From assembly GCF_040954835.1 (NCBI RefSeq), contig NC_090704.1:15278001-15342000 (forward strand): a DNA stretch of 64,000 bases. Direction: 5' to 3'. Shown piece after piece: positions 1 to 11,900 of this stretch. How positions within the stretch are numbered: position 1 is the first letter of the stretch; the number at the start of each line of letters is the position of its first letter. A model generated the notes under the pieces. That model searched no databases and was not told the DNA's origin. It saw nothing but the letters and a program-made list of their open reading frames with translations. The position numbers and the translations under genes were made by a program. Origin of the DNA: Lepisosteus oculatus. Taxonomy: Eukaryota > Chordata > Actinopteri > Semionotiformes > Lepisosteidae.

Positions 1-61
1 GTTGGAAGCGCTGAGCGGCTCCGTGTGTTAACCCCGCTTTGTCTCGGCGGTTGGTCCGCAG

Positions 62-3000
62 GCGAGGCGGGGCGCCCTTCCCGAAGAAGGAGGATGGCTC
101 GCTGCTGTACGACGACATCGACTACAAGGAGACGTGGGCGGCCATGGAGCGGCTGGTGGGCAAGGGGCTGGTGCGGGCCATCGGCCTCTCCAACTTCAAC
201 CGGCGGCAGATTGACGACGTGCTCAGCGTGGCCAGCGTCAAGCCCGCTGTGCTACAGGTGGGGTGTAGGGGAGCGCGGCGGTAAACGCACACTGTTAGCA
301 CAGAGGAGCAGCAGTTGTGCAATAATTCACTTAATATTAAACCAAGGCAAACTTGTAAAGGCCTCAATGAGAGAAGGAGGGAGGTGTGATCCTAGTTTCA
401 GGATAATTTTGGTTTTGGGTGTCTTTCTGCAGTAGGAGTTCTGAAACCCCCCTGTAAGGACACAGACGGAGAGATCAGTGTGATCATGGCTGTTAGAGGA
501 GGTGAAATGAGAAACCTTGGGCTTGGAGAGATCTTTGATCCTCACAGCCCTGACATGTTCCCTGAAACGGCCTCTAGTCTTCTTCCTGTTTCACCAACAT
601 AGATAGCTGGGCATTTCCTGCAAGAGATGCAGTAAATAAGGTTGCTGGAGGTACAAGATGTCATCTGGGTAATCTGGAATTGTCCAGAGGGGACTTGAAT
701 GAGCGTGGTATTGGATATATATTTACAGGTGATGCAGCAAGTTCTGTTGGAGGAGAAAGTGCCAGGTGTGGATGATTGCTGAGGGCGGTCAAGGGAGCTG
801 TGAACAAGAAGTTTACACACCTTAGGTGGTCTTTTCTCCCTCACACCTGAAAAAGGCTCCACAGCTAAAATGTGTCTCTTTTCTTTTCAGCATGGAATAA
901 ACTTGTATTTGTTCTTTTGAAAACTGGAGAGGCTGCTCGGCTATCTGTTTGCAGCTGCATGCTGACAGTTCCCTACTCGAACAGATGCAGATATATTTAA
1001 GCTGCCTATTTCACCCTGCTGTATTCACAGTAATGCTCTTTATTTTACGCAGCACATACGGGTATATTCTTCTTATGTCTGTGGTGCGTGCAGGTGGAGT
1101 GCCACCCCTACCTGGCGCAGTCGGAGCTCCTGGCGCACTGCCGTGCCCGGGGGCTGGTGGTGACGGCGTACAGCCCGCTGGGCTCCCCGGACCGTGCCTG
1201 GAAACACCCGGACGAGCCGGTGTTGCTGGAAGAGGCTTCCATTGCTGCGCTGGCACAGAAATACAACAAGTCCCCTGCTCAAATCATCCTCAGGTAGGTG
1301 CCGTGTCTCTCACTGGACTCGGGTGGGAGAACAGCTGGCTTCCCTTCTCCTCTCCTCTGTCACAGGGGTCACCCGAGTCGAGTTTCTGCAGCTGAAGCAT
1401 GGGTATACACTAATCCATCGCTATACGAGTTCTCCTTTCCACGAGAAGTAGTAACTCCTACCCGCTTCTTCATTTAAATAGCAGATTTTCACTCGTCCCA
1501 AGCTGGGCTCTCGTAAAAGTATTGCCGCGATTCTTGTTTTCTCCCATCTTCCAGGACGAAGAATTTACTTTTTATTTTTTTATTACCTTTTGACTTTATG
1601 GTATAATAAAGGCTTGTTTGTGTTAAGTGCATATAGTAAGGCTAGAACCTAATGTTTATGTCTTTGCTAATGACTGTTACAAAGTAACTACAATACTTTA
1701 CCATAACAGAGCAGGAACGTTATTGTTTGTGCATCAGCCAGTGCCTTTCGGTATGTTACTCGAATAATTAACCAGGAATGTTAATGTTTTCATATGGTGA
1801 TACCATTCTGTGCTGTCTTAAGGTAAAGGTGTAAATGTTTTTCTCCAGAGCTCAAAAATGTTCCTTCAGATAAGAATTATAACATAGGAATTCAATTTCC
1901 ATTATGTGATCTTTCACTTTATGAGCAGTTTTCGAGGAACGAATTATAAAGAGAGATTGCTGTATGTCTCCGTTTTTTGGAGTTGGCCCAATGGAGAGAG
2001 CTTGGTGCTACCTGTAGGCTGGGTCTATTTACAGGTGTCTCTCTCCCTGCCTAGGTGGCAGACCCAGCGCGGTGTGGTGACCATTCCCAAAAGCGTGACT
2101 GAGTCCCGGATAAAAGAAAACATCCAGGTGAGGACTGGCTCCAGGCGATAACTGAACACTCCCTCTCTGGGGCACCTTCTTTCTTGTTCTCAGCCTAGAG
2201 GTGCCTACACTCCAGTTCGTAGCTAGTGATCCACAGGGCAGTTGGTGCCACTTCATATCATAAACCTTATTTCAACCCAGTTCTGTGTTATGCAAACACC
2301 CAGTAATCACCAGTCTTTTATGTTGTTTCTTTATCAGATTCAAGGCGGAACTTATTTTATTTATATATTATTTACTTAATAAATAATAATCACTGAGTTG
2401 TGTTGCCACCATTCTTGAAATCATAAAACATTGTTAAAAAAGTAGTGGAAATGTAATGCCTCGGATTATCCAGTGTATTCAATGGGGTGTAAAACAGGCC
2501 TCCCTGTGTGTCTGCAGGTGTTTGACTTCACTCTCGAGCCAGAGGAAATGAAAAGTATAACGGCGCTGAACAGGGGTTGGCGCTACATTGTTCCCACCAT
2601 TACAGTGAGTGGCCCCTCCATGGGACATCCCCTGACAAACCCCGGCACAGTAGTAGTTCTTATGCTACAGTCTTTTGGAAACAGTCTTTTGCAAATTTAC
2701 TTTGTTGTGGAAAGAGCTGCACAGCAGCATTCTATTACAGTAAACATCATAGAGTTCTTAGCAGGATGGATAGTGTTATGTTTTGTGAACAGAGGACATA
2801 GGAAGAGGTATGTTTACCTGCACCAGTTATTTAAATGTGTTTTATGATTTTTTTTATTTTCTTGTGGCTGCTTTGTTAGCCCATAACTAGTATTTTGTGT
2901 TGTCTTTTCACTTTTAATTGTTTCAATCTGCATTCAATTCTCTCTGGAAGGAGGATAGTGGCACAGTGGCCTGACAGCACTCCAGGTTCCATTCCAGGCT

Positions 3001-3964
3001 GAGGTGTCTTCTTTGTGGGGTTTGTGCCATGCCCACATGGGGTTTCTCCAGGCACTCTATGTTCCTCAGAAAGAAACTGGCTGGGTTAACGGTGTCTCTA
3101 AATTGTGCTAGTGTGTGTAAATCCTGCAGTAGAGGGGTCCTGTGCAGGGTGTAGCCCCGACCTGAGTCCTGTGTTTCCAGGTTTGTATCTGGGTTTCTGA
3201 GATCCTCACCAGGAATAAGTGACTTTCTGATAATGGATGGATAGATGGTGTCAATGAAGGAATTCAATAAAAATTCAAATAAGTACTGTTACTTTTGTAA
3301 CATGCATCTGTTTTTACCTAACAGTTATTCTATTTCTTTAGAAACAGTGTAGCTAATAACAGCTGTAATTTTTTTTTTTTTACATTATGCCTCTGTGTTT
3401 TACTGTATTTCTTGTACAATATGTAATCATCTTTTCCAATACAGTTTGACTATGCTGGACACTTTCATTTCAGCTTACACTATATTGTTTAGAACTAGTC
3501 AGTCCTTACCTTTGATGTGAAATACGAGAAAAAAATATTTTTTCTATGAAGAGTATTAATGAAAGTGCTGCCCTCTCCTGGCTTTTATTTGTATCTGTAG
3601 GTTTGTAACTTTTTGTATAGATTTGTATTCACTATACCTGTGTTGTTGTTTTTTTTAACATTATTCTTTGCGATTACTTGTGTTTATGCCACATTTAGAA
3701 AAATACAGTAGTTTGACTGCATTTATGCCCGGAATTCATCAAGTGTTTGGGGAAAAACAGCCCAGTTATCAATCATGAATTTGAGATGGAAGTTGTTCAC
3801 AAAAAAGATTCGTAGCTCAACGGTGAAACTAGCAGAAATCGTCTTGCTGTGTTGTTTAAGATGATGAAACTCACATGTGTCATGGGTTCTGCCGGCAGGT
3901 TGATGAGAAGCCGGTTCCCAGGGATGCAGGACACCCTCATTATCCTTTCGGTGACCCCTACTGA
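62..3964 (+). CDS. akr1a1: Aldo-keto reductase 1A1 (aldehyde/glucuronate reductase), 3' part
   Basis: This is the last five coding exons of an NADPH-dependent aldehyde reductase, cytosolic in vertebrates, which reduces D-glucuronate to L-gulonate and detoxifies aldehydes. Exons are 62-257, 1094-1293, 2055-2127, 2518-2604 and 3899-3964 (stop TGA 3962-3964). All have GT-AG borders and consistent phases, giving 206 codons, about the last two thirds of a 325-residue enzyme. Landmarks close to human AKR1A1 include [24 protein letters not shown] (the NADPH 2'-phosphate loop), NRGWRYIVP and the C-terminal loop ending [10 protein letters not shown]. The catalytic Tyr, Lys and His are encoded upstream, outside the window. 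Intron 62-end/1094 carries a Penelope-like fragment. NASP lies downstream on the same strand, as in human. Identity is very likely; the exact orthologue name is inferred from sequence and synteny. Confidence 0.95.
258..1093 (+). other. AKR1A1 intron
   Basis: Intron between the first two AKR1A1 exons of the window. Apart from the Penelope-like fragment at 327-905 I see nothing in it. Confidence 0.85.
327..905 (-). mobile_element. Penelope-like element fragment with GIY-YIG endonuclease remnant
   Basis: The minus strand encodes a degraded GIY-YIG endonuclease C-terminal region in the first AKR1A1 intron of the window. A Cys-rich stretch ([10 protein letters not shown]) is followed by [11 protein letters not shown] and [10 protein letters not shown], the typical Penelope-like linker and GIY-YIG motif. 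After a frameshift near 545-575 the frame continues with [17 protein letters not shown] and a tail resembling the end of these proteins. The reverse transcriptase domain is absent. Positions 840-905 match the terminal module found elsewhere in this window (CTGAAAAAGGCTCCACAGCT, then CAGCATGGAATAAAC), fused directly to the endonuclease part. The element is a dead, internally deleted copy. Confidence 0.75.
2930..3268 (+). repeat. Fish dispersed repeat (RTE-associated type) in the last AKR1A1 intron
   Basis: The segment resembles the very common fish repeat that runs through 'cactccaggttccattcc', 'tgtggggtttgtgcc' and 'aaattgtgctagtgtgtgta' and ends in 'gataatggatggatagatgg'. It is degraded. Related fragments are at 5030-5230, 16950-17125 (antisense) and 32545-32825 (antisense). 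The family assignment rests on recognition of the end motif, not a search. Confidence 0.55.
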
Positions 3965-4047
3965 CCCCTCCAGGCCACCACCCACATCGTGCCTCTGGAC
4001 TTCCTCTCCTCTGACACTCCTTCCTGCCCTGCTCCTGCCCGTCTCGG

Positions 4048-4053
4048 AATAAA
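4048..4053 (+). terminator. akr1a1: AKR1A1 poly(A) signal
   Basis: AATAAA lies 84 bases after the stop codon. Further AATAAA copies near 4155 and 4203 could give longer 3' ends. Confidence 0.6.
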
Positions 4054-5029
4054 GGCCACTTTTATTAATGTAGTGCGTTTTGCCTCCTTCCTGCTTGTCT
4101 TTATTGTCTCAGCACTCCCCGTGGAATTTGCATGTTTAGTGGGGACAGCACATGAAATAAACATGATTGTTATACACCTTGGTATGATGCTTTTTTTTGC
4201 CACAATAAAAGTATTTTACGTGTCCTAGAATTTTGCTCTGTAAAGCAGTCTGGGTTTTTATAAGCTGCGATGTTTTGAACAAAGGAGATAGGTGCTCCTG
4301 CCCAGTCCCCAGAAACTGAGGGAAACTTAGTGGTTTGCAAAAGTCAGAACCCTTTCATGGTGGTTCTGTGCTGAGAGTGCTTCCATGACCCTGTTTACCT
4401 GATGATCAGATCTCATTCTTTACACATTTCATTTTAACAAAGTATGGAAGTGAATTTCACATTTGAGACAGGAGTCTTAATTGACAGTGATTTCTTAGAG
4501 GTTCTCAAGCAAAGGGGAAGAGGATCCTCCACTTTAATCTGTTCAATTATGTTGTTTCACTGCATATTTTCTTAGAAAACTCTTTCTCAGCTGTGTAGAA
4601 AACTTGGAACCCATTGATGGTTTAATGATGTTGGCTGAGTGGTCTTAATTGCTCAATCAAGCATGGGTTCAAATCGTGCTCCCAACTTTCTGACAGTTCA
4701 GTGTGTGTTCTCATCTGTGATTCTAAAATTCAGAACAGGATGGACATCCTAGTCATGTTGCTCTCAGCACCTGTCTTTTTTCAAGATACAGATTGGTAAA
4801 ACCCTTTGATCAATTAACTAATAACTGACTAGATAAACAAATGGCCTCCTCTTGTTTGTAGCCATGCTTATGTTCTTCATTACATGACAAAATATTAAAC
4901 TCTGTTATGGGACTGTGTGCTGATAGTTCAAGGATGTTACTTTTAAGGCAAAAGGTTGCATCATTTCATAAAACATGACTTTTTAAATAATTCCACTGTA
5001 TTGCATGAGGGTTGCAAGGTTGTGTACCG

Positions 5030-5230
5030 GTTAGATACTTCACAGCACTGGGGACCAGGGTTCAGTTTCTGGAGTGCTATCTGTGTGGAGTTTGCCTGTT
5101 CCACCCGTTTCCTCTGGGTGTTCCAGGTTCTTCCCAGAGGCCAGAGACATACTGGTAGATTACTTGGCTCCCACTGTGTGTGTGGGTATTTGTGTGAATA
5201 TGTTCCATATGAAAGGCAGTCGTGGATTAG
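5030..5230 (+). repeat. Fish dispersed repeat fragment
   Basis: Contains 'gtgtggagtttgcctgttcc', 'gggtgttccaggttcttccc' and 'agacatactggtagatta'. This is the recognisable order of the fish repeat that also occurs at 2930-3268. It is diverged and non-coding. Confidence 0.5.
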
Positions 5231-5754
5231 TAAAATCATAACTCGGACTTTATATCGTTAATAGTCTACGTAGGGAGCACATTTTGATCCAGTTCAACAA
5301 AGACAGAGGAATCGTGTATTTTAGACATGTATGTTACCTGAATAGAAATCACAAGACGTTTACACGTTTACAAAGAGAGGATAAAACTACAATAGCCACT
5401 AGAAATAAGTTCTGGAAGTAAAAAAAAAACAAAACATTTTACTGCGGATGTACAGAGATTAACCACATTTTAAAAATCTCACCCAGCCAAGCACTTCTCT
5501 AGTCTTAGATAATGCTAAAATCCGTTACGCTTAATGACTGAGTTATTTTTCTCTATATTAAATCACCAGTGTAGATTAATTCTTTAAAATATTTAACTAA
5601 AATGTATGTCATGATTTTTACAACCTATTTTATGCCAATTTTACGCTTCAAACGACGCGTATATAAGCGTAAGAATGAACAAAATGAATTTATTTTCACT
5701 AGCGAGCAACAATCCACATTTCAGTTCCTTTAATGTTGTGCTGCCCCTTTAATT

Positions 5755-5835
5755 TTTCTCCCGCGTTTTTTCCTTTTCAGCGAGCAGGTTAAAGTTCAGC
5801 GGAAGTGAGGGTTTCTGTATTTAAAGGCGCCAACC
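5755..5835 (+). promoter_or_regulatory. nasp: NASP proximal promoter with E2F-like sites
   Basis: Upstream of the NASP start codon are a CTCCCGCG motif near 5758-5765 and GGCGCCAA at 5826-5833 (reverse complement TTGGCGCC). Both resemble E2F sites. NASP is an S-phase histone chaperone whose gene is known to be cell-cycle regulated, so E2F input is plausible. No transcription start can be read from the sequence, so this is an inference from motifs and position. Confidence 0.4.
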
Positions 5836-5964
5836 AAAAAAAGCGGAGGGACAGAGAGACAAAACTGCCATCTTTTTACGGCAAGCACTACTGTATATAT
5901 TTCAGTTTGGTATTTAATATTTAAGAACAAGTACTTTTTGCGGTACATTTTTATCCGTGCAATT

Positions 5965-8900
5965 ATGCCAGAAGAAACGCCCGTTCCTTCGACCACGGAA
6001 AGGTGAGCCCTTCTTGTTTTTACCGGGAAGGCTTGCAGAGGAACAGTTTTTAGCAAAAGCCAAAAATGAAGCCCGCATTGTAGCTCTGTAGCGAAAGACG
6101 TAGTTTTTCTTTCCAGGGCTCAGCTGTTCTCATTATGGCCGTGGTCTGCTTAGCAACTGGGGGGAGTGGGGGTGGAACAGCGTTAGAAAATGGAACTGTT
6201 TTTTTTTCCAAGGAAGGGATTTATAAATTTAGGGTGTTTTGTAGCATTTGTTATCTGTTGTGGTTCCGGCAGGCAGTAAGCGTACCTGTGTGTTTGTTCC
6301 CGAGAGTTTGAAGCCGCGCGGCGCCTCTTGGCGGGCGCGCGGTGGAGCTGCTGGGTAGGATCGCGCGGCTGCCTGTCTCCCGCCCCGGGCTGCACAAAGC
6401 CGAATTTACGTAGGTCCTACTTTCTTAGTCAGCTAAGCACTTTATTTTGTCTTCCCTGGTTTTATTGCGAAAAAACGTCAGTCTCGGAAGGCTTAGTAGT
6501 CTTCGATTTGTTTCACAGAGCACCCATTTTCATCCCATCAGTTTAAAACTCGTGGAATGCCTGATAATAGATATTTGATCTGTTTGTGTTTGGGCTTCTT
6601 TTGGATGCATACTGGTCACTTACATCCCCTTACTACAGAAACTAGAGAGTTCTGTAGTAATTAGGCTTGTGTTCACTTTTAATCGGTATTTGGAAAGCCT
6701 TATGTTTTCAAGTTCAACTTCTGTCCCATATCATTTTGCAATCGGTAAATTAGGCTTCGTGGGTGCTTCACTTATGAGAATTTGAAGAAGAGACGCGAGT
6801 CTGTCCGAGTGTACAGGCACTTCAGTACAGTAATCGCGTTTATTTTTACATTTTAGAATGGAGGAAGGTCCGTCTGCTTCGTCTAGCGCTCCAGACAGGT
6901 AAGACTGCGAAACCGGTACTACAGCCCCATCAGCTTTCATGTTTCTGTATTAGCTGTGAAGTTGTCTTTGGGGGATAAAGGATGAAGAGAAAAGGGACTG
7001 TTCGTCTTTTGGGAACCTACATCTCGTTACTTTGCTTGCATTTCGGGGGCTGTCGGGGCAGACCTCTGTCCTGCAGAAACACTGAACCACTTGAAAGAAA
7101 CCGGCTGAGGCGCTTTTCTTCCGCGACCGGAGTTTGTCAACATGACTCCCCAGTTATAACTCCGGCGCCTTTCCCAAACTTACGTATGTGTGTGCGTACG
7201 ATCTCTGATTCAGGGAATTTCCCTGTGCTGTTTAAAGAATTCATCGATCAGGAATGGCAGAAGTAAATTGTCGGGGTCGAACAGGCTTAAAGCCGTCAAG
7301 GTAAATTCGTTTTTATAACGGTTTGCTGAACCACTCGTGTAAGCAGCGCGTTGGATGTGCCGTACTCTACACTCCTGTTTAACTCGTCAGCATGGTGGAT
7401 AACGGTAGTGCACAATCGCTGTCCCTGCTGAATAGCTCTTAAGGCTTGTTGGGGGAACGTCGAGCAGTTCTGATCTGGCGAACCTTGTCCTTTTCACAGC
7501 CCCGGCGGTGACGTCATGGAGGAGGCCAAGAAGCTGATTGGCACGGGGAACAGGCACTTGGTGATGGGGGACGTGGTGTCCGCAGTGAATGCCTTCCAGG
7601 AAGCCTGTGCCATGCTGTGAGTACCCAGGAGGATCTCCTCATCCCTACGCAGCAGGGCTGTGAGACCGACTCGCATGCCTAACTGCCCCTGAGCTTGGGG
7701 AGTAGACGGGGCTGTTATGGACAGCTTTAAGGTCCACTGTAACTTGTTGTAACTGAACATACAATGAATTTGATCCCTTTATAGCTGATAAACATGACAT
7801 CTGCAGTTTTTGACCACTTCACTGCCATTGGTCATCTTGTTCAATAAGGTTTCCTTCCCGATCCATTGAGCTTTGAAAATGATCTAGACCGTTTTGAACC
7901 CATTTCTTATATTGCCTGCTGTGTAAGAACATTCACCCAACACAACCCTGCTGTAAGTTCTACGTAGACACCCCGAGAAGCTGTGCTTGTGTATTAATGA
8001 CTTTTTTTCCCTCTTTTATAGAGGAAAGAAGTATGGGGACACCGCTGACGAGTGTGCAGAAGCGTTCTTCCTCTGTGGGAAGTCTTTGATAGAATTGGCC
8101 AGGTAAGCAGATTTTTTTTGCCTTTTTTTCCCCCCCTACTGTTTGAATAATATACCAAGGGTTTCATTCTGTTCTTGGTATCTGGTGACTTTACAAGTGC
8201 TCTTGACCCTAAGTCTTTGCTGCTTTTGTAATAGTGTGCACCTGCAAAATGTTTTTCACTTACTCATAAATGTGAGTTAATTAAGCGAAAGCATCTCATT
8301 CAGAAGGGTATTTCAGCAACTGTTGAATTAACCCCAGAGCTGGTTTGACACGGATGTGGGTACCGCTGTGACGACTGCTTCTAAAAATCCTGATTAAATG
8401 AGCTCCAGTGGGGACTTGGACAGTAATTCAGCTGTTCAACTAACTTTAACATTGATGGTCCTTTCAGCTTTATCGAGCATCACATGATGTTCCTGTTGAT
8501 CGCAATTGCTTTATAGTCGAGGTCGGCAATCTTTTAGAAAGGGCATACCAGGAGGTAGCTCATGCACTTGTTCTTATGGCTTTGCATGTCTTTAATACTT
8601 TTTTAATGGCCTTCCATACATTTTAGAATAATAAAAATAAGTACACAATTTAATGTGCACATATAAGAATCTAGTGTGATGCCTTGAGTATGCACTGTCC
8701 TTCTCCTGAAGCAGTGCTAAATGGTCTGTGTGTCAGGGTATGTTCAGCAAGAAGATAATTGAGTATTTTCACCACAGTGATCATCATTGAGCTCATTTGA
8801 ATTGACATTTTTCTGATGAATAATACAATAAAACTTTAAGGGTTGGACAGTGTTTCACAATGATCTTTATGAATCCCTTCCATTTTCCAGCCATTGCAGG

Positions 8901-11900
8901 ACAACTGTCAAGTCATCAGAAAATATTTTTTGATGTCGGTTTCTTTCCTCAATATGATGAGGCTTAGTTTAGTCTTCCCCTGTAGTTGTGCCCTGCATGG
9001 GTTTTAGTCAGAACATCTCTTCTGGAGATTACATTATTTATCAAGGACCGTTAACTCCTTTGTCCACACACTTCCACGAATACAACACTACTTTTACATC
9101 TTTTAATGCCTGACTATCTGTTTAACATCTTTGACCATTTCACATGCATGTCTCTTCACTGATCTAGCAGACCAGCAAGTTTGATAGGCTCTACCTCATC
9201 CTTGGAAGTGTTTGTCTGAAAGTCTTTGTGCACTTGATGTGTGACAGACCCATGCACTGGACAACTACAGTCAGGCATAGTTTTATCATTGTTTTTGTGG
9301 TTTATTAAAACACATGCTATTATAAGACCCCCGGGTGCTGATAAAGGCACTTGTGCTCCAGATTGCTTTAAAGTAGGACTTGGCATTGGAACTAGTATAA
9401 TGGTCATGTGATGTGTGTGGCTTCAGGAGGCCTCTGAACTGTAGTGGTTGGGCTGCTCAGAACAGTGATGAATGACATAGAGTGTGCGTCACCTGCCCTT
9501 TCCGAACTGCTGTATTGCTTCACTGAAGCACATCAAGCTTCAGTGAAGCTGAGCAGTATCCATATTCCATTAGCGTGAAAGAGGCTGGACTGATGTGACT
9601 TTTGTGTTGCAGGATGGAGAATACAGTCCTGGGTAATGCCCTAGAGGGGGTCCCTGAAGAAGAGGTGGAAGAAGGGGAGAAAGCAGATGACTCAAAAGTT
9701 GAGAGTGTGGACAATGTTGATGGTGAGTGTGAGACTGGTGCAGATGGGCCTGGTTCTGGGTCTGAAGTAATCCTTCACTGTGCGCCACCTGCCCTCCATG
9801 CAGGACTGGATCAGTGAAGGGTACTGTGGCGGCTTTTTGGATAAAAAAAAACAGACATCCTCGTGGGCTTGAATTCAGATGTACAACGTAGGAGTCCTAT
9901 TCCCTCAACAAATCTTAACTGCGCAGGTCTGACATCTTCTAATGACCGGCCTTGTGCTCTTCTGTTAATGGTGTCTTGGGGGTCCGATGTTGCAGACTTA
10001 ATTCAGCTGTGACCTAAGCCAGATGTTTAAAAGCTCACCGATGCCACAGACCTTGACTTGTGCAGTGGGTTGTGTAATTCCTGGTTTTGTGCTCCCTGTC
10101 TCGTGGTTGTATAGAGAAAACGAGGGACGAGCTTCGAGAGCAGGTCTACGATGCTATGGCAGAAAAGGAAGATGCCAAAACGGAGAATGAGGAGAGCAAG
10201 AACAAGCCAGCGGATGGTGAGAAGACAGAAGGAGAAGCTGCCACTGTTTCCAAAGAGGGTCAGACTGAGAGTCCTGCCAAGGAAGCAGAAGAGGTTAAAA
10301 CCAAGTCCCCTGAAAAGGGTGAGGAAGAGACCACGGCTACCCCAAAGAAACCTGGGGAGGAAGAGCCTGAGAAGAAGGCTGAAGAGAAGACATCGGAAGC
10401 GCAGGATGGGAAGGCGGTGGAAGAAAGCGCTGGAGGGAAAAAGGAAGAGCCCTCTGAAGTGGAAGAAGCCGAGGAGGAGATGGAGGAGGGTGAAGGTAAA
10501 CGGAAGGGGGGGCACTGGTGCAGTTGGGCACAGCAGGAACCGACCACCTGGGAGAAGAACTGGGCGGCTGGGTTAAACTGGTCCTTAAAAACTGAAATGT
10601 GAGGGATAAGGAATTGCATGGAAATGACCACTTTCTCTATCCTTTAAGAATAAACCTCACTGTACACTTCTGAGGGGGTTTGTACTTTGAATATCTGTTA
10701 TCTGTTATCTGTTATCTTCCTGCTTTTCAATCTTTCCTTAGTAGCTTCCTAATTTTAAGAGTTGTGACCTATGTACACTTGGAGGTTGGAAACCACAGTC
10801 TTCAGATGTGGTTCAGTGATTTTATGTATAGTTTACTAACTGCAGAAGGTTTTCCAGTACAGTTTGAGTGGATGTTCATTCTAGCAAGTTTAGATTAAGC
10901 TTAATGCCTTATTTAGCAATGTTAGCACTAAAATCCACAATTTTTAAACTAGTTTATCCATTTTAAACTGGACACTTTATTTACAAATTGTCTTCATTAT
11001 TTTTACACATTTGAAGTGTCAAGTCCTGATGGTTTTTTTGCCTCAGATATGGTGCAAGTGCCATATCCTAATATTGTTAATTGTAGAGACGTTAAGCACT
11101 CAAATTCCCTAAAACAGTTTAGATACATTCTTTAAAACAGACACTAGAGAGCTGTGAAATTCCCCTGTCATTTCAGGAGGTGAGGAGGAGGAAGATGATG
11201 ATGATAACGATGGAGAAGGCACAGCAGAGGATAAGGTGAGTTGTCCAGTAGAATTTGCAGCCGCCTACCCCAATTCATTATAGATGGATACTTTATTGAT
11301 CCTGTGAGGGAATTTGCAGTGCAACAGCAGCTTAACACAGCCACAGTGTAACAAATTATATAATAGTACAGTACATACAATATAATACAAGAGTTACTCA
11401 CAGTCCGGACACGCAAAGAACAGACTAGAACAGAACAGTACACAGGAAAATTGTATCACACATATGAATATAAATATAGATGTAAATGTATTGCACAGGT
11501 CCCTGGCATATATTGCACAAAATACGGTTGTAAACGGGGAAAAGAAAAAGAAAGATCCACTACTCTGAAAGGTTTGTCTGTTTTTGAGCATCCCTCTGTT
11601 ACTGACAGAAGTGGCTCTGTCTCCAAGGCTTTAAGTGAGGCTTGTCTTGTGACCCTTTCCATCCCTGCAGGACAGTGAAGAGGAGGAGGTTGGCAACCTG
11701 CAGCTGGCCTGGGAGATGTTGGAGGTTGCCAAGGTCATCTACAAAAGGTAAGTGAGGTGCAGATGAGTAACATGGGCTCACAGACTGTAGGCAACTCTTA
11801 CTGTTCCAGATACTGTGATACTGTTGATTGACTTTGATGTATAAATCACCTTTTCTGGCACCTTATGGTGGAAAACTTATTTTTTAGAAATTTTAGAACA

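Larger units (their letters stand above)
3965..5790. other. AKR1A1-NASP intergenic region
   Basis: AKR1A1 3' UTR and poly(A) signals occupy the first 250 bases. A weak tRNA-like stretch at 4632-4700 (TGGCTGAGTGG and GGGTTCAAATC boxes) looks like a decayed tRNA or SINE head. A degraded fish repeat lies at 5030-5230. The rest shows no gene. A TATATAAG motif at 5660-5667 is a possible but unproven NASP core promoter element. Confidence 0.6.

Noticed and set aside
949..1395. 148-codon plus-strand ORF
   Set aside because: Frame-shifted reading of the AKR1A1 exon at 1094-1293 and its flanks; the true frame matches AKR1A1.
4632..4700. tRNA-like sequence with A-box and B-box resemblance
   Set aside because: No cloverleaf could be drawn and the spacing is wrong for a working tRNA; more likely a decayed tRNA or SINE head.
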